A stretch of DNA of 64,000 nt from Candidatus Aalborgicola lynettensis (GCA_016719405.1 JADJZE010000009.1:1-64000); one strand, 5' to 3'. Numbered from the stretch's first letter, positions 52,619-61,772 are shown. Program-made: numbers and translations. Notes: a model not told the origin generated them from the letters alone.

Positions 52619-54592
52619 ATGTCCGATGTCCATTCAGAAGAGTTGTTGCGCGAGGTGGCGAGCTTGCCTGCGCTGCCCGGTGTGTACCGCTATTTCGACG
52701 CGCAAGACCAGCTCTTGTACGTTGGCAAGGCCATTAACCTGAAAAAGCGGGTTTCGAGCTATTTCCAGAAGAACCATGGTGGCACGCGCATTGGCCACAT
52801 GGTGGGCAAGATTGTGCGCATGGAGACCACGGTGGTGCGCTCCGAGGCAGAAGCACTTTTGCTGGAAAACAACCTCATCAAGACACTCCAGCCACGCTAC
52901 AACATTCTGTTCCGGGACGATAAAAGTTACCCCTACCTGAAGATGACCGGTGTGCTGCCCGGCCCGAAGGCAAGCGGCGATGCGGTATCACCAGGGCAGG
53001 CGCCTGCACCCGTGGCGGCGCAATTCACCCGGGTGTCCTACTACCGTGGCGCGGTGGAAAAAAAGCACCGCTACTTTGGCCCCTATCCTAGTGCCTGGGC
53101 GGTGAAAGAGGCCATTTTGCTGATGCAAAAAGTCTTTCGGTTGCGTACCTGTGAAGACCCGGTGTTCAGCAACCGCACGCGGCCCTGCTTGCTGTACCAG
53201 ATCAAGCGATGCTCAGCCCCTTGTGTAGGGCATATTTCGGCGCAGGACTACGCGCAAGATGCGGCCAATGCCGAGCGCTTTTTGCGCGGGGATGCGCAAG
53301 ACGTGATGCGCACGCTGGAAGCCCGCATGATGGCGCATGCCGAGCGGCTGGAGTTTGAACAGGCAGCGGAGTTGCGCAACCAGGTGGCGGCTTTGTCCAA
53401 CGTGTTGCACCAGCAATCCATGGACAACGTGGCCGACCGGGATGTCGACATCCTGGCGGTCAAGGTGCAAGGGGGCAAGGCCTGCGTCAACCTGGCCATG
53501 GTGCGGGGAGGGCGGCACCTTGGCGACCGGCCGTATTTCCCGGTGCATGTGGAGGACGCCGTCGATTTGCGGGATGAAGATGACGCCGATGCGGCGCTTG
53601 CACCGGTTGAAGTGCAGGTGCTGGAGGCCTTTTTGTCCCAGCATTACATCGACGTGGCGATGCCGCCTTCACTGGTGGTGAGTCATCCGGTCGGCAAAGG
53701 CTTATTAAAGGCCTTGTCGGAACAAGTGGGGTTCAAGTTCAACGCCGTGCACCAGCCGAGGGAGCAGCGCCGGGCCTGGCTGGAGATGGCGCAAACCAAT
53801 GCCGATTTGCAGTTGGCACGTTTGTTGGCCGAAGAGGGCTCGCAGCAGGCCCGCACCCGCGCCTTGGCCGAGGCGCTGGACTTGGCGCTGGAAGACCTGG
53901 ACGCTTTGCGAGTGGAGTGTTTTGATATATCGCATACGGCGGGCGAGGCTACCCAGGCATCGTGCGTGGTGTTTCAGCACCACAAGATGCAAAACGCCGA
54001 GTACCGCCGTTTCAACATCGACGGCATTACGCCCGGTGACGACTACGCCGCCATGCGCCAGGTGCTGACACGGCGTTACAGCAAACTGGCCGAGGCCTTG
54101 CATGAAGCCAAACGTGCGGGTTCCACGCTGAAGGGCACGGCGCGGTTGCCGGATTTGGTGCTGGTGGACGGCGGCAAAGGGCAGGTGGCCATGGCGCGCG
54201 AGGTGTTTGAGGGGCTGGGCCTGGATCTGTCGTTGATCGTTGGGGTTGAGAAAGGCGAGGGCCGCAAGGTCGGCCTGGAAGAGTTGGTGTTTGCCGATGG
54301 CCGCGAAAAAGTGTATTTGGGCGCGGATTCGGCCGCCCTGATGCTGGTGGCGCAAATCCGTGACGAAGCGCACCGCTTTGCGATCACCGGCATGCGCGCC
54401 CAACGCGCCAAGGTGCGCGTAGGCGGTAGCACGCTGGAAGAGATTCCCGGCGTGGGCCCCAAGCGGCGCGCGCGCTTATTGCAGCGTTTTGGCGGTGTGC
54501 GGGGCGTCGCCCTGGCCAGCGTGGATGACATTGCGACAATTGAGGGCATATCGCGTGAGCTGGCGGAGGAAATTTACCGTGCCCTGCACTAG
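52619..54592 (+). CDS. uvrC: UvrC, excinuclease ABC subunit C
   Basis: The 657-residue protein has the N-terminal GIY-YIG nuclease (LPGVYRYFDAQDQLLYVGKA, residues 17-36), a Cys-rich segment, the UVR domain around 205-240 (MMAHAERLEFEQAAELRNQV), the RNase H-like second nuclease (RVECFDISHTAGEATQAS, LVLVDGGKGQ) and C-terminal helix-hairpin-helix motifs (EEIPGVGPKRRARLLQRFGG). It makes both incisions in nucleotide excision repair. A short insert near residues 115-130 is not typical. pgsA follows after 18 bp, a common neighbour in proteobacteria. Confidence 0.95.
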   Translation: MSDVHSEELLREVASLPALPGVYRYFDAQDQLLYVGKAINLKKRVSSYFQKNHGGTRIGHMVGKIVRMETTVVRSEAEALLLENNLIKTLQPRYNILFRDDKSYPYLKMTGVLPGPKASGDAVSPGQAPAPVAAQFTRVSYYRGAVEKKHRYFGPYPSAWAVKEAILLMQKVFRLRTCEDPVFSNRTRPCLLYQIKRCSAPCVGHISAQDYAQDAANAERFLRGDAQDVMRTLEARMMAHAERLEFEQAAELRNQVAALSNVLHQQSMDNVADRDVDILAVKVQGGKACVNLAMVRGGRHLGDRPYFPVHVEDAVDLRDEDDADAALAPVEVQVLEAFLSQHYIDVAMPPSLVVSHPVGKGLLKALSEQVGFKFNAVHQPREQRRAWLEMAQTNADLQLARLLAEEGSQQARTRALAEALDLALEDLDALRVECFDISHTAGEATQASCVVFQHHKMQNAEYRRFNIDGITPGDDYAAMRQVLTRRYSKLAEALHEAKRAGSTLKGTARLPDLVLVDGGKGQVAMAREVFEGLGLDLSLIVGVEKGEGRKVGLEELVFADGREKVYLGADSAALMLVAQIRDEAHRFAITGMRAQRAKVRVGGSTLEEIPGVGPKRRARLLQRFGGVRGVALASVDDIATIEGISRELAEEIYRALH

Positions 54593-54610
54593 CCGTGCCA
54601 CAATCAGCCT

Positions 54611-55186
54611 ATGTTCACGACGATACCCACCATCATGACCTGGACGCGAATTTTCGCGATTCCCCTCATTGTGGGTATTTTTTACTTGCCCGAATCGATG
54701 GCCGCCCAGGGTGAAAAAAACCTGATTGCCACGGTGATGTTTATCCTTTTTGCGGCGACCGACTGGCTGGACGGTTTTTTGGCCCGCAAGCTGAATCAGA
54801 CCTCTTCTTTTGGTGCTTTTCTGGACCCGGTTGCCGACAAGTTTTTGGTGTGCGCCTGTGTGCTGATTCTGGTGCACTTGCAGCGGGCCGATGTGTTTGT
54901 TGCGCTCATCATCATTGGGCGCGAGATCGCCATATCGGCCTTGCGGGAGTGGATGGCGCAGATTGGCGCCTCCAAAAGCGTAGCTGTGCACATGATCGGC
55001 AAGCTCAAAACCGTGGCACAAATGGTCGCTATTCCTTTTTTGTTGTACGACGGCGTATTGTTTGGTTTTGTCGATACGCACCAATGGGGTGTGTTTTTGA
55101 TTTGGGGCGCTGCGGTGCTGACGGTATGGTCCATGGTGTATTACCTGCAAAAAGCGTTGCCGGAAATACGGGCCCGTGTAAGGTAG
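54611..55186 (+). CDS. pgsA: Phosphatidylglycerophosphate synthase
   Basis: The 191-residue inner-membrane protein has the CDP-alcohol phosphotransferase motif D-G-x2-A-R-x8-G-x3-D-x3-D, seen as DWLDGFLAR ... FGAFLDPVADK (about 57-81), and five to six membrane helices. It makes phosphatidylglycerophosphate from CDP-diacylglycerol and glycerol 3-phosphate, the first step to phosphatidylglycerol and cardiolipin. It follows uvrC by 18 bp. The next 195 bp contain the promoter of the HU gene. Confidence 0.92.
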   Translation: MFTTIPTIMTWTRIFAIPLIVGIFYLPESMAAQGEKNLIATVMFILFAATDWLDGFLARKLNQTSSFGAFLDPVADKFLVCACVLILVHLQRADVFVALIIIGREIAISALREWMAQIGASKSVAVHMIGKLKTVAQMVAIPFLLYDGVLFGFVDTHQWGVFLIWGAAVLTVWSMVYYLQKALPEIRARVR

Positions 55187-55236
55187 AAAAAAGCGACTAG
55201 AATTCGCGTCCGCACTATCGTGATGTCGCAGGCGTA

Positions 55237-55265
55237 TTGACACAGGACGGCTCTGTGGCTGTAAT
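55237..55265 (+). promoter_or_regulatory. Sigma70-type promoter before the HU gene
   Basis: TTGACA (55237-55242) is followed after 17 bp by TGTAAT (55260-55265), a near-consensus -35/-10 pair. The start would leave a leader of about 110 bases before the GTG at 55382. The rest of the 55187-55381 gap shows no gene. Confidence 0.5.
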
Positions 55266-55381
55266 CAAATGCTGCATTGCCGTTTCATAATGTCCGTGGT
55301 TGACGCTCGGTTCCGCGCGCAGTGACAACAAAAATTTGACGAGACAATTCAACTAACGCTGCTTCCATACAAGGGGTATTT

Positions 55382-55654
55382 GTGAATAAAACAGAACTAA
55401 TCGAGCACATTGCAAAACATGCCGACATCTCCAAAGCCGCTGCCACGCGTGCACTGGAGTCCACCATTGGCGCGGTTAAGACTACGCTGAAAAAAGGAGG
55501 CTCTGTATCCTTGGTCGGCTTTGGTACTTTTGCAGTGGGTAAACGCGCTGCCCGCACCGGCCGCAATCCACGCACCGGCGATGCGATTAAAATCAAGGCC
55601 GCTAAAGTTCCCAAGTTCCGTCCGGGCAAGGCATTGAAAGATGCGTTGAATTGA
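55382..55654 (+). CDS. hupB: DNA-binding protein HU
   Basis: The 90-residue protein is a classical HU/IHF fold: MNKTELIEHIAKHADISKAA at the N-terminus, GFGTFAV and the DNA-arm signature GRNPRTGDAIKIKAAKVPKF, ending in KALKDALN. It starts at GTG 55382. HU dimers bend and package DNA without sequence preference. Length and sequence favour HU-beta over IHF subunits. A tRNA-Val gene lies 31 bp downstream on the same strand, followed by a terminator, so the two may share a transcript. Confidence 0.94.
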   Translation: MNKTELIEHIAKHADISKAAATRALESTIGAVKTTLKKGGSVSLVGFGTFAVGKRAARTGRNPRTGDAIKIKAAKVPKFRPGKALKDALN

Positions 55655-55685
55655 ACTGGCATAATACGTTTTTAGGTTTCAGGTG

Positions 55686-55761
55686 GGGTGATTAGCTCAG
55701 TTGGTAGAGCAGCGCCCTTACAAGGCGCGGGTCGGCGGTTCGAGCCCGTCATCACCCACCA
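55686..55761 (+). tRNA. tRNA-Val (TAC)
   Basis: Acceptor GGGTGAT/ATCACCC, D-arm TAGCTCAGTTGGTAGAGC, anticodon stem CGCCC/GGGCG-side with loop CTTACAA, T-arm CGGCGGTTCGAGCCCGTC and an encoded CCA. The anticodon TAC reads GUA/GUG valine codons. Confidence 0.93.
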
Positions 55762-55773
55762 CCACCCTCGTAA

Positions 55774-55801
55774 AGGCGAACAGTGTTGTTCGCCTTTTTT
55801 G
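55774..55801 (+). terminator. Rho-independent terminator after tRNA-Val
   Basis: AGGCGAAC (55774-55781) pairs with GTTCGCCT (55788-55795) around a 6-base loop, followed by a run of T. It closes the HU/tRNA-Val unit 23 bp before the ppiD start. Confidence 0.85.
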
Positions 55802-55823
55802 TTGTTTCACGGAGAGTAAGCGC

Positions 55824-57752
55824 ATGTTTGAATTTGTCCGCAAGCACACAAAGATCATGATGATTCTCATGTTCTTGCTGATCATTCCATCGTTTGCCAT
55901 TGTCGGGGTAGACGGTTTTCGAGACATCGGCGGAGGTGGTGCGGCGGTCGCGCAAGTGGGTAGTCACAGCTTTACCCAAGCCGATTGGGATGCCGCCCAC
56001 AAGGTGGATGTGGACCGTTTGCGCGCTTCCATGCCCAATGTGGATCCCAAGTTACTGGATTCTGACGAGGCACGTTACGTATCTCTTGAGCGCTTGGTGC
56101 GTGAGCGGGTAATGTCGGATGCCGCCAACGAGGCGCGGCTCCACACCACGGACGCTCGACTGGCTTTCGAATTGCAGCGAAACCCAACTATTGCCTCATT
56201 GCGTACGCCAGATGGAAAGTTCGATAAGACTCGGTATGAGCAGTTGGCTGCCAGTCAAGGCCTCACCACCGACGGTTTTGAAAACCGTGTGCGCAACGAT
56301 TTGACCCTTCGCCAAGTGGAAAGTGGTGTTGCAGCGACAGCGTTCTCGCCTTCCGCGTTGGTGGATGTTTCGATGAAAGCCTTTTTTGAACGACGGGAAG
56401 TGCAGATCACGCGGTTCAATGTTAGTGATTACGCCAGCAAGGTGGCGCTCAGTGACACTGACATTGAAGCCTTTTACCAGGCCAATGCGCCTATGTTTCA
56501 GGCGCCTGAGTCGGCAAACGTGGAGTACGCAGTACTTGACTTGGATGCCGTTAAAAAATCGATTACCTTGAACGAGCAGGATGTCAAAACCTACTACGAG
56601 CAAAATGTCGCGCGCCTGAGTGGGAAGGAAGAACGTCGAGCAAGCCACATTTTGATCACGGCGGGCAAAGATATGCCCGTTGCAGAGCGCGAGAAAGCAC
56701 GTGAGCGGGCCAGCGATTTGCTGCTCCAGGTGCGCAAATCTCCTGGGTCATTCCCCGAAGTGGCAAAAAAGAACTCCCAGGATAGCGGTTCCGCATCGCG
56801 TGGCGGTGATCTGGATTTTTTTGGCCATGGAGCTATGGTCAAACCCTTTGAAGAAGCCGTTTTTTCCATGAAAAAAGGCGACATCAGTGATCTAGTGGAG
56901 TCAGATTTTGGCTTTCACATTATTCAGCTGACCGACATAAAAGTACCCAAACAGCGTACTTTCGAAGAACTGCGTGCCAATATCGAATCGGACCTCAAGG
57001 GGCAGCAAGCTCAACGCAAGTTTGCAGAAGCTGCCGAAATATTCACAAATGGTGTGTACGAACAATCGGACAGCTTGCAACCTGTTGCAGATCGTTTGAA
57101 GCTCGAAGTGAAGAACGCGAATTTGCAGCGTCAAACAGTTTCTCCTGATAACACTGTACTCAGCAATGCCAAGTTGCTGGAGGCAGTTTTTAGTGCAGAT
57201 TCGATCGAGAAAAAGCGCAATACAGAAGCAATTGAAATTGCGCCAAATCAGATCGTTTCAGCGCGTATCACCCGATACACGCCTGCGCGTACACGTCCTT
57301 TGGATGAAGTGCGCGACGCAGTGCGCAATCGTTTGATTGCGACTCGATCTGCTGAATTGGCCAAGAAGGATGGCAGCGAAAAGCTGGCTACCTGGAAGTC
57401 CGCCGCACCTGGAAATATGCCTGCAGCAATTGTTGTGTCACGTGACCAGGTACAAAGCGTGCAAGGCACTATTTTGAAAGCAGTGCTGCGACTGGATCCT
57501 GTAGCACTGCCGACATGGGTTGGAGTGGATTTAGGCCAGCAGGGATACGCAGTGGTGCGTGTCAACAAAGTATTGCCTCGTGTTCCCGCAGCAGTTGATG
57601 CAGCTGACCAAGAGCGTAAACAATACGCGCAGTGGCTGGCACTTGCGGAGAGCGATGCATATTATTCGGCTTTGAAGCATCGATTCAAAGTGCAGTTCAA
57701 GGTTTCGCGTCCCTCAAGAAACGCACTTTCGCCACAAGTTGCGGTGGAATAG
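55824..57752 (+). CDS. ppiD: PpiD-like membrane-anchored periplasmic peptidyl-prolyl isomerase
   Basis: Start chosen at ATG 55824, after GGAGAG, giving MFEFVRKHTKIMMILMFLLI: a short cytoplasmic end and one membrane anchor. The 642-residue protein continues with a SurA-like N-terminal chaperone region (about 35-240), a parvulin domain around 265-375 (RRASHILITAGKDMPVAERE, then GGDLDFFGHGAMVKPFEEAV and FGFHIIQLTD) and a C-terminal helical region. PpiD assists folding of newly exported proteins at the Sec translocon. The only neighbours are tRNA genes. Confidence 0.88.
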   Translation: MFEFVRKHTKIMMILMFLLIIPSFAIVGVDGFRDIGGGGAAVAQVGSHSFTQADWDAAHKVDVDRLRASMPNVDPKLLDSDEARYVSLERLVRERVMSDAANEARLHTTDARLAFELQRNPTIASLRTPDGKFDKTRYEQLAASQGLTTDGFENRVRNDLTLRQVESGVAATAFSPSALVDVSMKAFFERREVQITRFNVSDYASKVALSDTDIEAFYQANAPMFQAPESANVEYAVLDLDAVKKSITLNEQDVKTYYEQNVARLSGKEERRASHILITAGKDMPVAEREKARERASDLLLQVRKSPGSFPEVAKKNSQDSGSASRGGDLDFFGHGAMVKPFEEAVFSMKKGDISDLVESDFGFHIIQLTDIKVPKQRTFEELRANIESDLKGQQAQRKFAEAAEIFTNGVYEQSDSLQPVADRLKLEVKNANLQRQTVSPDNTVLSNAKLLEAVFSADSIEKKRNTEAIEIAPNQIVSARITRYTPARTRPLDEVRDAVRNRLIATRSAELAKKDGSEKLATWKSAAPGNMPAAIVVSRDQVQSVQGTILKAVLRLDPVALPTWVGVDLGQQGYAVVRVNKVLPRVPAAVDAADQERKQYAQWLALAESDAYYSALKHRFKVQFKVSRPSRNALSPQVAVE

Positions 57753-57783
57753 GGGTAAGTAACTGCTATACTTCAAGGCTAAC

Positions 57784-57860
57784 GGTGGCTGTAGCTCAGT
57801 TGGTAGAGTCCAGGATTGTGATTCCTGTTGTCGTGGGTTCGAGCCCCATCAGCCACCCCA
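57784..57860 (+). tRNA. tRNA-His (GTG)
   Basis: The gene carries the extra G at -1 that pairs with C73: G + GTGGCTG at the 5' end, CAGCCAC + C + CCA at the 3' end. The anticodon loop TTGTGAT gives GTG, which reads histidine codons. It borders the integrated element to its right and may be its attachment site, but no duplicate 3' end is visible inside the window. Confidence 0.9.
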
Positions 57861-57885
57861 GTTAAGGCCTTACGGCACATAGAAA

Positions 57886-57916
57886 GCCTGCTACGGAAAC
57901 GATAGCGGGCTTTTTT
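57886..57916 (+). terminator. Rho-independent terminator after tRNA-His
   Basis: GCCTGCTA (57886-57893) pairs with TAGCGGGC (57903-57910) with one G-T pair, then TTTTTT. It terminates transcripts coming from the ppiD/tRNA-His side. Confidence 0.8.
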
Positions 57917-57938
57917 GTTTGTGTGGTTTATTGGTGTC

Positions 57939-57959
57939 TTACAGACTGTTTACAGACTG
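57939..57959. repeat. Tandem 10-bp repeat TTACAGACTG
   Basis: TTACAGACTG occurs at 57939-57948 and 57950-57959, an 11-bp period, i.e. about one helical turn. Its place between the tRNA-His terminator and the first element gene makes an integrase or excisionase arm site a reasonable guess. Confidence 0.4.
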
Positions 57960-58004
57960 CGGTACAGGGTTTAGCACCAAATCCACCAGCCCCAAAAGCA
58001 GAAA

Positions 58005-58021
58005 ACCCGCACTTGGCGGGT
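58005..58021 (-). terminator. Terminator of the element's leftward operon
   Basis: ACCCGC (58005-58010) and GCGGGT (58016-58021) form a 6-bp stem with a 5-base loop. On the minus strand a TTTTCTGCTTTT stretch follows. It ends the leftward gene series 35 bp after the last stop (58056). Confidence 0.65.
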
Positions 58022-58055
58022 CTTGATTTATCTTGATTGTTTTTAAGTCGCTGGG

Positions 58056-58226
58056 CTAAATCAGTAAGTCAATCTCTGAGAGATAAACGGCCACCACATC
58101 AGGCGGCAGGCCCAAACGCTTGAGAGCGTCGGCAGGTGTCTCGCCATCCAACACGACAACCAGCTTTAAGGTTTTGTCGCTGGCGCTGCTTTCAAGTCTG
58201 GCGATGCGGGTTTCAATGGTCTGCAC
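58056..58226 (-). CDS. Small hypothetical protein of the integrated element
   Basis: The likely start is GTG 58226 (read MQTIETRIARLES); a further upstream start overlaps the previous gene more. The 56-residue product has an N-terminal heptad-like helix and ends ...AVYLSEIDLLI. The first 12 residues resemble those of the preceding gene's product (MQNLEKRIATLET), so the two may share a short oligomerisation helix. Its function is unknown. Confidence 0.5.
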   Translation of the reverse strand: MQTIETRIARLESSASDKTLKLVVVLDGETPADALKRLGLPPDVVAVYLSEIDLLI

Positions 58227-58479
58227 GGTGTAGCTCCATGTTTGAGGCAATCAAGCGCTTGATGCCGTGTTTGTTCGGTGGTGTATCGCTGTCCGCCCGC
58301 TCGATGAATGCGTCCTCTGTCTCTCCCGGCTGGCGCGTCCATTCGCTTCCATCATCACGGATATGGTTAATCTCTGCTTCAAGGTGTCCCGGACATACGA
58401 TGCGGCGAATGATGGTCAATTCCTCGGCGGGCGGGTTTGTTGTTTCCAACGTGGCGATTCTCTTTTCAAGGTTTTGCAT
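58213..58479 (-). CDS. Small hypothetical phage/plasmid-type protein
   Basis: Start chosen at ATG 58479 (MQNLEKRIATLETTNPPAEE), preceded by a GGAAAAG site and overlapping the upstream gene by 14 bp. The 88-residue product continues with IRRIVCPGHLEAEINHIRDD and GETEDAFIERA. Such short proteins accompany DUF5681 and terminase-small-like genes in prophages, from memory. There are no motifs to name a function. Confidence 0.55.
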   Translation of the reverse strand: MQNLEKRIATLETTNPPAEELTIIRRIVCPGHLEAEINHIRDDGSEWTRQPGETEDAFIERADSDTPPNKHGIKRLIASNMELHRADH

Positions 58480-58894
58480 TCTTTTCCTCCAGTGCGGCCA
58501 CACGGGCGGCCAGTTCGTCAATCTCGGTAACTCGCGCCAGCGTGCCAATCGCACCCAGCAGCGCGGCCCCTTGACTTGGTGCAAGCCCGCCACCGGCCAC
58601 GGCAGACAGCACGGCACGGCCTTGGGCGGTCAGAGTGCCACCATCCGGCAATGAAAGCTCCACTGCGTGTTCTGTGGCCTTCAGTGGGGCAATAGCACGT
58701 TCCAGCAGCAGACGGGCGGCACCCACATCGCCTTCCAGTGCTTTATCAATCATGGCGGCCAACAATTCCGGTACTCGTTCGGCAATGCTGGCGCGTAGCT
58801 TGGAAACTTCACCGGCACCGGGCGGGCGTCCGGCTGGGTTGCCACTCTGTCCAGCCTTCCAGCGTCCGGGGCGCTTTTTCTTTACTTCAGTCAT
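58466..58894 (-). CDS. DUF5681-containing protein
   Basis: Start at ATG 58894 (MTEVKKKRPGRWKAGQSGNP). The 142-residue protein opens with the short, basic KKRPGRWKAGQSGNPAGRPP block that defines DUF5681, a domain common in phages and mobile elements and often found beside terminase-like genes. The rest is helical (AAMIDKALEGDVGAARLLLE) and ends in a short coiled coil. It overlaps both neighbours by a few bases, as in tightly packed phage operons. The role is unknown; small-terminase-like DNA binding is a guess. Confidence 0.7.
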   Translation of the reverse strand: MTEVKKKRPGRWKAGQSGNPAGRPPGAGEVSKLRASIAERVPELLAAMIDKALEGDVGAARLLLERAIAPLKATEHAVELSLPDGGTLTAQGRAVLSAVAGGGLAPSQGAALLGAIGTLARVTEIDELAARVAALEEKNAKP

Positions 58895-59270
58895 GTTTAC
58901 TTCCTGTTCTATCAAGTTGATTCAATTCGCGCAGCACATCGCGCAGGTCACGGGCCATGAATGCCACGCCACCAGCACCACGCACACGCTCCAGAAAAAG
59001 GCTTTGTTCTGGTCGTAGCTTGCCGGTCGGGCTTTTCACTTCCACACCCAGCAGGCGGCCATCTGTCAGTTGACCCAGCACATCAGGGCAGCCGGTAAAG
59101 CCAAAACGGATAAAGCGGTTTCCTACCCGTGCGGCTCCGCTGTTCATTCGTTCGCACCAGACAACGGCAGGATGGGCGCGCAATGCCTTCAATACCTCCA
59201 CCAGTGCGGCAGACTCCGGGCGGTCGTTGGTTCGCTTGGGTTGTTGCTCCAGTCCGAATAAATCAGCCAT
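58887..59270 (-). CDS. VRR-NUC domain nuclease
   Basis: Start chosen at ATG 59270 (MADLFGLEQQPKR). The 127-residue product is a stand-alone VRR-NUC (PD-(D/E)XK superfamily) nuclease: GFTGCPDVLGQL supplies the catalytic Asp, LLGVEVKSPTGKLRPEQ the E-x-K pair, and an R/Q at the end of the motif matches the family. Phage members act on branched or linear DNA during replication and recombination. It lies between the DUF5681 gene and a repeat-rich gap next to the primase, fitting a replication module. Confidence 0.8.
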   Translation of the reverse strand: MADLFGLEQQPKRTNDRPESAALVEVLKALRAHPAVVWCERMNSGAARVGNRFIRFGFTGCPDVLGQLTDGRLLGVEVKSPTGKLRPEQSLFLERVRGAGGVAFMARDLRDVLRELNQLDRTGSKHD

Positions 59271-59323
59271 GGCAACCCTCACCGAAAAAAATAACCGAAA
59301 ACCTACCCCCCCTAAAGGGGGAG

Positions 59324-59381
59324 CGGTTAATTTCGGTTACCGAATACAACCGGAAAAGCCGAAAACGGTTAATTTCGGTTA
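59324..59381. repeat. Iteron-like direct repeats by the primase gene
   Basis: CGGTTAATTTCGGTTA occurs exactly at 59324-59339 and 59366-59381, 42 bp apart (four helical turns). Further AACCGAAA half-sites lie between 59282 and 59365. The gap is only ~108 bp. Such spaced repeats suit a replication origin or a repressor-binding region of the element. Confidence 0.6.
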
Positions 59382-61369
59382 ATTGGCAGTCCATAGCCAC
59401 CCCTCATTCAGTCCCAGCACACCATTGGCAACCAGTCCCGTAATTGCTTCTCTGGTGCGTGTTGCACGGCGGTGGGTCTCGCATGTCAGGCTTGCAGCAC
59501 CACGGGTTACAGCGGCCTCCAGTTCAATGCAGGGGCGCAGCGGTGGCGCTCCGGGCTTGCCGGATATGCCATCCTTGAACATGCCACGAATGGCGCTGTA
59601 AACCAATTTCTGATTTCCACCTTGTGGCACCTTTACTCGCTTCACATCGTCGGCGGTGGTGTCGGTGCGTACCGTGCAGGATGTAATGGGGTCGCCATAG
59701 GCATCTGTTCCGAGCGTTTCCACTTGGAGCCTAAAGGGGTGCGCGTCACCATCGGCCCCGTCTTTGGCCTTCGCCACCTTCCATTCCCGGCGGTCGCCAT
59801 CCCGTGACACCTCTACGGCAGCATCAAGGGCAGCGAATAGCGAACTATGCCCGCGTAGTCCTTTGCTGGCATCCTTGCCCGTGTGATGCACCAGCACCAC
59901 CAGCCCATTGATAAGGTGTTGCAGTCGCTTTGCAGCCTCCAGAATTTCCCCCATGTCCCGGCTGCTGTTTTCGTCAGCAGTGGGGGCGGCCCTGTTGAGG
60001 GTGTCGATAAACACCACAGCACCAGAAGGCACCACGGCGGCCAAGTCTTTCACATCGCGGGGGTCTGTCAGCTTGAACGGCTGTAACACCATATGCAGGC
60101 CATCGGGCAGAGTCTGGCCGTTGTGTGTCTCCCATGCTTGGGCGCGTAGCTTGAACCCGGCTTCACCTTCCAGCGCTGCGTACACCACGGGCGAAGCCTC
60201 TACGCGGCACCCAAACCAGCGCGAACCCATCGCAATGTGCGCGGCCATGTCAAAACCTAGGAACGATTTACCGCTGGCGCTTGGGCCAAACAACCCAGCC
60301 AGCCCCACAGCAGGCAACACACCACACACGCGCCATTGAAGCGGGGGCAATGCGTGAAGGTCAGCACTGCCCAGCAGCTTGTAACGTGGTTCAGGCTTGG
60401 GCGGCTCTGTTGCAGTCGCCAGCAGCGCGGCCAGCACGTCGAGCCCTTCACGCTGGGCAAGGTCGTTCACATCGCTGTTTTTCTTCCACCCATCCGGCAT
60501 CGCGGCAACTGTCCCGGCAACGGCGGCGGCAATCTTAGCTGCGTCCTGTTCTTTGCCCACATCCGGCACCAGCACTAGGCGGGCGGTTTCGTCTTGCTGG
60601 CGCAGGGCTTGTGCCACCTTGCCCATATTGCCCGCACCAAAGCAAACCACGGCAGCGGCCCCGGTTGCTTGCCAACAGGCCCACGCTTGGCCGATACCCT
60701 CCACGATGTACACCACGCCACCGGGCGCAATAGTGCCCACGGTGAACCAGCCTTGCACTGAATGGCCGGGCAGGTTCAATTTGCTGGGCTTGTCGGCAGC
60801 TTTTAGGCGTGCAACTACATCGGGCGGCGGTATCAGTTGTAAGGTTGATAGCGTGCCATCCGTAGCCATGCACGGCACCACCAAAGCACCGGCCATGCTC
60901 TCACCCATGATGCGCAGCGGGTCACCATCCGGCACCACGCGCAGGGCATCCAACGGCACACCAGCGGCACGCTTTGCAGTAATGTACGGATGCCCGTTTG
61001 TAGCGGGTTCACAGCGGTTGTAAACCTCGCGGCACCCATGCCGGGGGCAGGCTTGTGCGGGGGCTCTACGGGGCGTGTAACGCGTTCTGGTGCGGGTCTG
61101 GGTGTGCTGTTGCCCTCTGCCCATCCGTGGTCACGGGCCATGCCAAACAATGCACCAGCACCAACACCACCGGGCGCAGTCTTGAAACTGCGAAAAGTAG
61201 CGCGGCAGGCTTGGGCGTTGTAGGTGTCGGCTGTGGCGCTCCAGTTGTCGAAGTCATCAAAGCCACCACCAGCAGCGTGAAAAGCCATGCCAGCTTTAAC
61301 CCACTGGTCACGCGGCAGGTCGGCCGGTATCGAGTGCAACGCATCACGGGCGCGGTCAGGTTGTGCCAT
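59379..61369 (-). pseudogene. Element-encoded primase-helicase (PriCT-2 / Toprim / AAA), frameshifted
   Basis: Two frames make one ~660-residue protein. From ATG 61369 (MAQPDRARDALHSIPADLPR) comes a PriCT-2-type domain (WVKAGMAFHAAGGGFDDFDN, then CRATFRSF) that drifts into nonsense after GMGAA. The other frame then gives NRCEPATNGHPYITAKRAAG, a Toprim-like domain (VVYIVEGIGQAWACWQATGA) and a RecA-like ATPase (GLFGPSASGKSFLG, Walker B VVFIDTLNRAAP). One base missing near 61027-61034 accounts for the shift. Such proteins start replication of phages and plasmids. The stop overlaps the second copy of the iteron-like repeat. Confidence 0.75.
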
Positions 61370-61490
61370 TAAGCACCGGCACCCCTGCATGGCGCTTGTT
61401 TTCGGCGAATAACGCGCTGGGGCATCGGCGGTGGGTGTAACGGCTTGACCGGCCCACCCAATCACCTACTGCGACGGCGTCTCCGTCCAT
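61356..61490 (-). CDS. Possible 44-residue protein
   Basis: A short frame from ATG 61490 (MDGDAVAVGDWVGRSSRYTH) ends at TGA 61356 and overlaps the primase start by 14 bp. It fills the gap between the primase and the upstream small gene, in the overlapping style of this element, but has no strong ribosome site or recognisable motif. Weak call. Confidence 0.3.
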   Translation of the reverse strand: MDGDAVAVGDWVGRSSRYTHRRCPSALFAENKRHAGVPVLNGTT

Positions 61491-61526
61491 GGGGTTCAAC
61501 CACAGCGGCGGTTCACGCGCCACAAC

Positions 61527-61772
61527 TCAGACCGCCGGACATCCCGGCCGGGGCACGGTTGCGGGGGTGGGCTGACCACCACCCAATGCCCAGCGCGCAA
61601 CCGTGCGGCAGTTGATAAAATCAGTAGCGGATTTAGGCTGTTGGCGGCACCTGCCGAGACACCCGGCCTCGCCTTTGTGGCCGGCCTTCATGCGCCACCC
61701 CGCCAGTGCTTTAACTCCGGCAGTTCCACGCCAAAGGCCACCATGCGCGCGGGCGAATCGGGCCACTGCCAT
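61527..61772 (-). CDS. Small hypothetical protein of the integrated element
   Basis: The ATG at 61772 overlaps the previous stop as TGATG. The 81-residue product begins MAVARFARAHGGLWRGTAGV and has a Gly/Cys-containing middle (HKGEAGCLGRC) and a proline-rich end. No family recognised. The overlap with its neighbour is the main support that it is real. Confidence 0.45.
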   Translation of the reverse strand: MAVARFARAHGGLWRGTAGVKALAGWRMKAGHKGEAGCLGRCRQQPKSATDFINCRTVARWALGGGQPTPATVPRPGCPAV

